From the NCBI GenBank assembly GCA_023427125.1, contig JAEZBP010000908.1, forward strand, positions 1-5,171: a stretch of 5,171 bases of DNA, given 5' to 3'. The DNA is from Pseudomonadota bacterium (GTDB lineage Bacteria; Myxococcota_A; Polyangia; Polyangiales; Sandaracinaceae). Position numbers and translations under genes: made by a program. Below the pieces are notes generated by a model, which did no database searches, was not told the DNA's origin, and saw nothing but the letters and a program-made list of their open reading frames with translations. This document shows positions 1 through 5,171 of this stretch, in pieces (positions within the stretch are counted from its first letter, which is position 1; each line of letters opens with the position of its first letter).

Positions 1-453
1 CCAGCGCGCCCTCGGGAGCGCGCGCGCGAGCGCGGCGAGCTCGCGGAGCGCGGGCCCCGGCGCGTGCCGGCGGTGCTGCTCGCCGCTCACCGGATCGACC
101 ACGCGGACGAGCCCTCTGCTCACGAGCGCGGCGAGCTCGGCGTACGCTTGCTCGCCGTCGAGCTCCGCCTCGGTGCAGCAGAACGCGATGCAGCAGAGCT
201 CGAGGGCCGAGAGGCGCGAGCCGCGATCGCAGAGCACGCAGGCGAGCATCCGCTCTTGCTCGAGGCTCAGGCCGTGGCTCGCGCGCAGCTCCGCCAGGCG
301 GCTCGCGCCGCGGCCGCCCGTCTGCTCGATCGCGGCCACGAGGACGCGGAGCGCGCGAGGGGGCTCCTCCGAGAGCCCCGCGTCGAGCGCGAAGCCGATC
401 GCCGCTCGCCAGCGCACGAGGTAGTCGCGATCGTGGCCATCCGCGGTCGTCAT
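1..453 (-). CDS. Unidentified protein, N-terminal 151 residues (runs off left edge)
   Basis: I do not recognise this protein. An ATG at 453 opens a frame that stays free of stops to position 1, so only the first 151 residues are present. It starts MTTADGHDRDYLVRW and looks cytosolic, with no signal peptide or membrane segment. The sequence appears mostly helical. It contains an unusual cluster of six cysteines: C72 and C75 (a CVLC motif), then the pairs C87-C88 and C92-C93. After that, residues about 101-120 (AYAELAALVSRGLVRVVD) look like the recognition helix and wing of a winged-helix fold. A leading winged-helix region of this kind occurs in some bacterial AAA ATPases, but no Walker motif is visible in this fragment, so that identity is only a guess. 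The upstream gene ends 114 bp away, and the start has no clear Shine-Dalgarno. I am confident the frame is coding and unsure of its function. Confidence 0.72.
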   Translation of the reverse strand, partial: MTTADGHDRDYLVRWRAAIGFALDAGLSEEPPRALRVLVAAIEQTGGRGASRLAELRASHGLSLEQERMLACVLCDRGSRLSALELCCIAFCCTEAELDGEQAYAELAALVSRGLVRVVDPVSGEQHRRHAPGPALRELAALARALPRARW

Positions 454-2483
454 GGGCCGCTACTGTAGTACGCAGCGCGTGCCCTTGCGTGTCGCTTGCC
501 CTTGCCCTTGCCCTTGCCCTCAGTGGGTGCGGGCAGGGGGCACGCGGGGCTCTGCGGTTGCTCGCGCCTACTCGGCGAGCGCGACGCAGACCTCGCGCTC
601 GATGGCCTCGCTGATGGCGATCCGGTTGCCGACGAGGGTGACCGAGCCGCTCGCGCCGCTCGCGAGGTAGGCGCGCGTGGCGGCGCCGAGCTCGGGCGGG
701 CTCGGCGTGGTGAGGAGGATCGGCAGCGCGAGCGCGGTGAGGCCCATCGCGTAGGTCTCGGCCTCGCTCGGCTCGCCCGGAGCGAGCCCGCGCATCACGA
801 AGACCTCTGCCACCGGCGCGATGAAGAGCTCGCGGGCGACCACCGCCGCGGTCGCCGACGGATCGTCTCCGCCGTAGCGGCGCACGTTGGTGATCGCGCG
901 CAGCGCCTCCTCGACGCTCGCCGGCACCGACGCGCTGCCGCCGATCAGCGACACCTGGGTGATGGCGAGATCGGTCAGGGCCTGCGCGGTCGGCGCGGGG
1001 ACGGCGGCCGAGGTGACGAAGAGCAGCGGCGCCTCGACGTCGGCGGCCGCCGCCGCGCCGATCAGCGCGTCGCGCAGGCTCGCGTCCTCTCCGCTCGCGA
1101 TCACCGCCTCCGGCACGCCGCTCTCGCTCACGATCTGCTGCGCCACCAGCGCCGCGGTCTGATCGCGGTCGGCGCCACCGAGGCGGGTGATCGTGTAGCC
1201 CATCGCGCGCAGCCGATCCTCGACCGCCGGATCGGTCGCGCCCACGATCGTGACGCGCGAAGGCGCGAGCTCCTCGAGCGCCTCGGTCGTGCTCGCCGTC
1301 AGGATGGGCGGGGCGAAGAGCAGGAGCGGCGCGTCACGCAGGCGCGCGAGCGGCCCGGCGATCAGCGCGTCGGTGCTCTGCAGGCCCGATCCCGCGGGGT
1401 TGTCGCCTCTCGCGAGCACGACCTCCTCCACGTCCTCCGGGTGGAAGCGCGAGAGCGCGATCGCCGCCGCGATCTCGAAGCGACCCTGCAGATCGATGCG
1501 CTCGACGGGGCAGTCGATGAAGGTCGCGTCGACCCGCGCGCCCTCTCCGCCGTCGCCCTCCGGGCCGATGACGTCGGCGTACATGTCCTCGATGCACTCG
1601 CCCTCGCTGCTGCAGACGAGCGCGCCCGTGCACCGGCCGTGCTCGGGGACCTGGAGGCAGGTGCCCTCCCGGCACCGCGGGGTGATGCACGCGGTCGTGA
1701 TCGCGCCGCAGCCGTCGTCGGCGCTGCAGGGGCTCGAAGGCGCGCACTCGTCCTCGTCCGGGTCGAGCGCGCAGGAGGCCGGGATGCACTCACCGGCGAC
1801 GCACGTCTCGTCGTCCCCGCACCCGTGTTCGAGGCAGGCGCGCGCGATGACCAGGGTCGTGATCGAGCGCCCCGAGACCTCGACCGCCGCCCGCTGCGCG
1901 ACCACCACGCCGCCCCGCGCGTCGAGCAGGCGCACCTCGACCCGGTACTCGCCGCTCGCGAGCTCGAGCAGATCGGCGATCGCCTCTCCGTCGAGCACCG
2001 CGCCGCCGCCGAGCGGTGTGCGCTGCGTCGCGATCACCTGTCCCTCGCGCGTGAGCTCGGTCTCGGCCGCCGCGTAGTCGCCGCCGGCGATCAGATCGGT
2101 CACGAGCCGCACCTCGAGCGACGAGCCGCTCCCGCAGGAGCAGCCCGCCAGCACGAGCGCGAGCCCCATCCACCTCATCGACGCCGCCGCACCACGAGCG
2201 CGAGGCCGATCACGATCACCGGCCACAGGGGCGCGCTCCCTCCGCTCGCCGAGCAGCCGAAGGCGCCGCTCTCGCTCACCCCACCGTCGCTGGCGTCCAC
2301 GCCGGCGTCGCCGCCCACCGGCTCGATGCCGCCGCCCATCCCCGGCACGGTCTCGCACGCGTCGCCGACGCCGTCGCCGTCGCCGTCGACCTGGCGAGGG
2401 TTGGCCACCGACGGGCAGTTGTCGCAGGCGTCGCCCACGCCATCGCCGTCGCGGTCGCGCTGGCCGCCGTTCGCGACCGCGCG

Positions 2484-2515
<32 letters not shown>

Positions 2516-5171
2516 GATCGCGATCGGCCTGGCCGCCGTTGCGCACGCCGCGGCAGTTGTCGCAGGCGTTGCCCACTCCGTCGCGATCCCGGTCGCGCTG
2601 GTTAGCGTTGCTCCGGGTGCGGCAGTTGTAGCAGGCGTCGCCCACTCCGTCGCCGTCGCGATCGCGCTGGCCCGCGTTCGACTCGCGCGGGCAGTTGTCG
2701 CGCGCGCTCAGGACACCGTCGCCGTCGGCGTCGCAGGGCATCCGGCGGAAGCCGCGCGCCGGGCTCCGCGCGAGCCGCGACGCGGTGGCCGGGCCGTATG
2801 CGCCGTCCTCGGCGATGCGATCGCGCGGGTGGTTCACGTTCCAGAGGCGCTGGAAGGCGCGGACCGAGTGGCTCCGCAGGTCGGGCCCCGGGCAGTCGAA
2901 GTGAACGGGGTCGAAGGAGCCGATCCACCGGCAGCCGGCGTTGTTCATCGAGCTCATCGCGCTCGACCAGTTCTGGAGATCGACGGCCCGCGCGCTCTGG
3001 TGGTTCGAGCCGCCGACCGGCGCCGCCGCGGCGCACGCGCCCGAGTGCCGGAGCACGTACTGCTCAGAGACTGGACGGAAAGCGGAGTTGACGTACAGGG
3101 TCTGCCGCCGCGCCGCGCTCAAGAGCGCGCTCCGCGCGGGGCGGGTCATCAGCATGTGGACCCGCGAGGAGGTCCGGCGGACGCGGCTGCTCCGCACCTC
3201 CACGAACGTGCTCGGCCGCATGCAGATCTGGGTCTGCACGAGCTGCCGCGAGATGCCCTCGACCCCCGCGGTCGTGCATACGCCGCGCGCCGCGACCAGC
3301 CCGACCGTCTGCGCCTCGGCACCGCCGGCGAGCGTCAGGGTGCAGGCGAGGGTGACCACTGGAGTGAGCAGCTTCATGACGCGACCTCCGGCGGAGGGCC
3401 ATCGAGCAAGCCTCGTTCCAGCGATCCCCCCTCGTTCCGTCACGGATCGATCAGGCCATGGCCGGGGTGCGAGCAGTCGTGAGGCGAGGCGTCCTCCGAG
3501 GGCGCCGCGAAGCCGCCGCGCGCGTCGAGGTCGAGGAAGGTCGAGGCCGAGTCGGCGTCGGGTCGCAGGCAGAGGGTGCCGGGCTCGCCGCCGCTCGCGA
3601 GCGCGCCGTCCCAGACGACGTCGGCGAGCTCGGTGCGAGCGACGCGGGCCAGGAGCTCCGTGACGAGCGGGTCGGCGCCGGTGCTCGGATCGAAGCCGTT
3701 CTCCACGTACACGTCGTCGTGGAGGTGCACGAGCGAGGGGTAGGGGTCGTAGCCGCTCCCCGCGGCGGGCGCGCCGGCCAGCTCGACCAGCGTCGTGTAC
3801 GCGAGGACCATCACGCCGGCGGCGGCGTTGCCCTCGATCTGGTTGCCGACCACCTCGGTGTCGTCGGCCGCGAGGATCACCACGCCCACCCCGGTGGGCA
3901 CGTGCTCGAGGAGCGAGCCGGCCGGGCGCTCGAGGATCGCGTTGTTCTCGAGGACGATGTTCTCGCGCAGCGTGTTCTCCGAGCTCGTCGCCGGGTCGCT
4001 CGGGCTGTCGGCGACGAGGACGCCGACGCCGTTCACCTCCGCGCTGTTCAGGCGCAGCTCGCAGCGGCGCGAGTCGTCGAGGACGAAGCCCGCCAGGCTG
4101 TCGAACGCGCCGTTCTCGTCGAGCAGGCAGTCCTCGGAGCGCGTCACGATCACCCCGGCTCCGCGGCTCGCGAGGAAGCTCGACGCGCTGACCCGGACCC
4201 CGCGCGAGCCGACGATCGCGAGCCCGTCGCCGCCCCGGCGCAGCTCCGGATCCCAGAACACGCTCAGCCGCTCGAGGGTCGCGCCGTCGGCGTCCTCGAG
4301 CACGACGCCGCGCCCGGCCGCCGCCTCGACGGTCAGGTCGCGCAGGGTGAGCTCGGAGACCTCCGAGATCGTCAGCGCGTCGCCGCTCGTCTGCGGCGCG
4401 AAGTCGAGCACCGTCCCCTCCGGCTCCTCGAAGCCGGCGCCGGCGATCGTGATCTCGCTGCGCCCCGCGATCGCGAGCGGCGCGTCGAGCACGAAGCGCC
4501 CGCCGGTGAGGCAGAGCGTCTGACCGTCCGAGAGCGCGGCGAGCGCGGCGGAGATCGCCGCGTGATCGTCGTCGCCAGGCTCGACCCGCGCGTCGCAGGT
4601 CCCGCCCACCCGGCCGCCGGTGCAGGCAGCGGTCACGAGCATCCATGCCGAGAGCAGCGTGCGCGCGCGCAAGAGACCTCCTTCGCTTCCCTGGTGAGGA
4701 GGCCAGCGTACCATCGCGGCGGCGCTACATGGTCGCGAGCTTGGCCGCGAGCTGACTTCGACCGCCGACCGCGGCGCGCCGGTAGATCGCCGTCAGGTGG
4801 CTCTCGACGGTCACCTCGGCGCACCCGAGGTCTTGCGCGATCTCGCGGTTCGACATCCCGCGGGCCATCCGGTCGAGGGCCTCGCGCTGGCGCGGGGTGA
4901 GGCCCCAGCGCTCCGCCGCCCGCGCGATGCGCTCCTCGAACGACCACGCGCCGGAGGCGCGCTCGATGATGACGATGCGATCGATCCGCCCGCCGATCCG
5001 GACGGGCAGGACGTCGAAGCCGGGGGCCGCGGGCGCGCCGACCGCGCCCGCCAGCCGCGCGAGGGTCTCTTTCGTGTCGGCGGCGAGGGTCCGCTTGGCG
5101 TCCTCGCTGAGCGCCGTGACCCGGCCCAGGCCGTCGAGCACGAACGCGCTGCCGGGGTGCGCGGTGAGGAC

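Overview
The window is GC-rich (about 70% by eye) and reads as part of a myxobacterial (Polyangia-like) chromosome. The lineage call rests on one protein that combines thrombospondin type 3 repeats with a MYXO-CTERM tail (Gly-Cys-Ser, hydrophobic stretch, four arginines). A neighbouring lipoprotein with a Dickkopf-like cysteine-rich segment fits the same group. All five genes I can support lie on the minus strand, so transcription runs from high to low coordinates. Long open frames on the plus strand are shadows of high-GC coding DNA.

In transcription order: (i) 5171-4725, the C-terminal part of a LuxR-type regulator with a PAS-like stretch and a C-terminal helix-turn-helix, running off the right edge; (ii) 4672-3440, a predicted lipoprotein of the TIGR03805-like parallel beta-helix family, probably starting at TTG behind a perfect AAGGAGGT; (iii) 3377-2175, a secreted M15 (VanY-like) zinc peptidase followed by a peptidoglycan-binding-like segment, thrombospondin type 3 repeats and a MYXO-CTERM anchor; (iv) 2178-568, a lipoprotein with a cysteine-rich segment and three tandem CWB2 (cell wall-binding repeat 2) modules, whose start overlaps the previous stop as ATGA; (v) 453-1, the N-terminal 151 residues of an unidentified protein running off the left edge.

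Genes ii-iv are closely spaced (62 bp, then a 4-base overlap) and all encode exported, anchored proteins. I infer a cell-envelope operon: a beta-helix lipoprotein, a peptidoglycan peptidase sorted by the myxosortase route, and a lipoprotein built from modules best known as Gram-positive wall anchors. The LuxR gene ends 52 bp before the beta-helix start and may belong to the same transcript. That these proteins act together is inferred from gene order alone.

The short gaps hold the non-coding signals. Both exported-protein genes that have a leader carry a strong Shine-Dalgarno facing a complementary CCTCC element, so a hairpin could hide the ribosome site. The 114-bp gap between iv and v holds a (CTTGCC)4 hexamer repeat, two canonical G-quadruplex motifs on opposite strands, and a hairpin that would compete with them. 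No tRNA, rRNA, CRISPR array, transposase or insertion sequence was seen.
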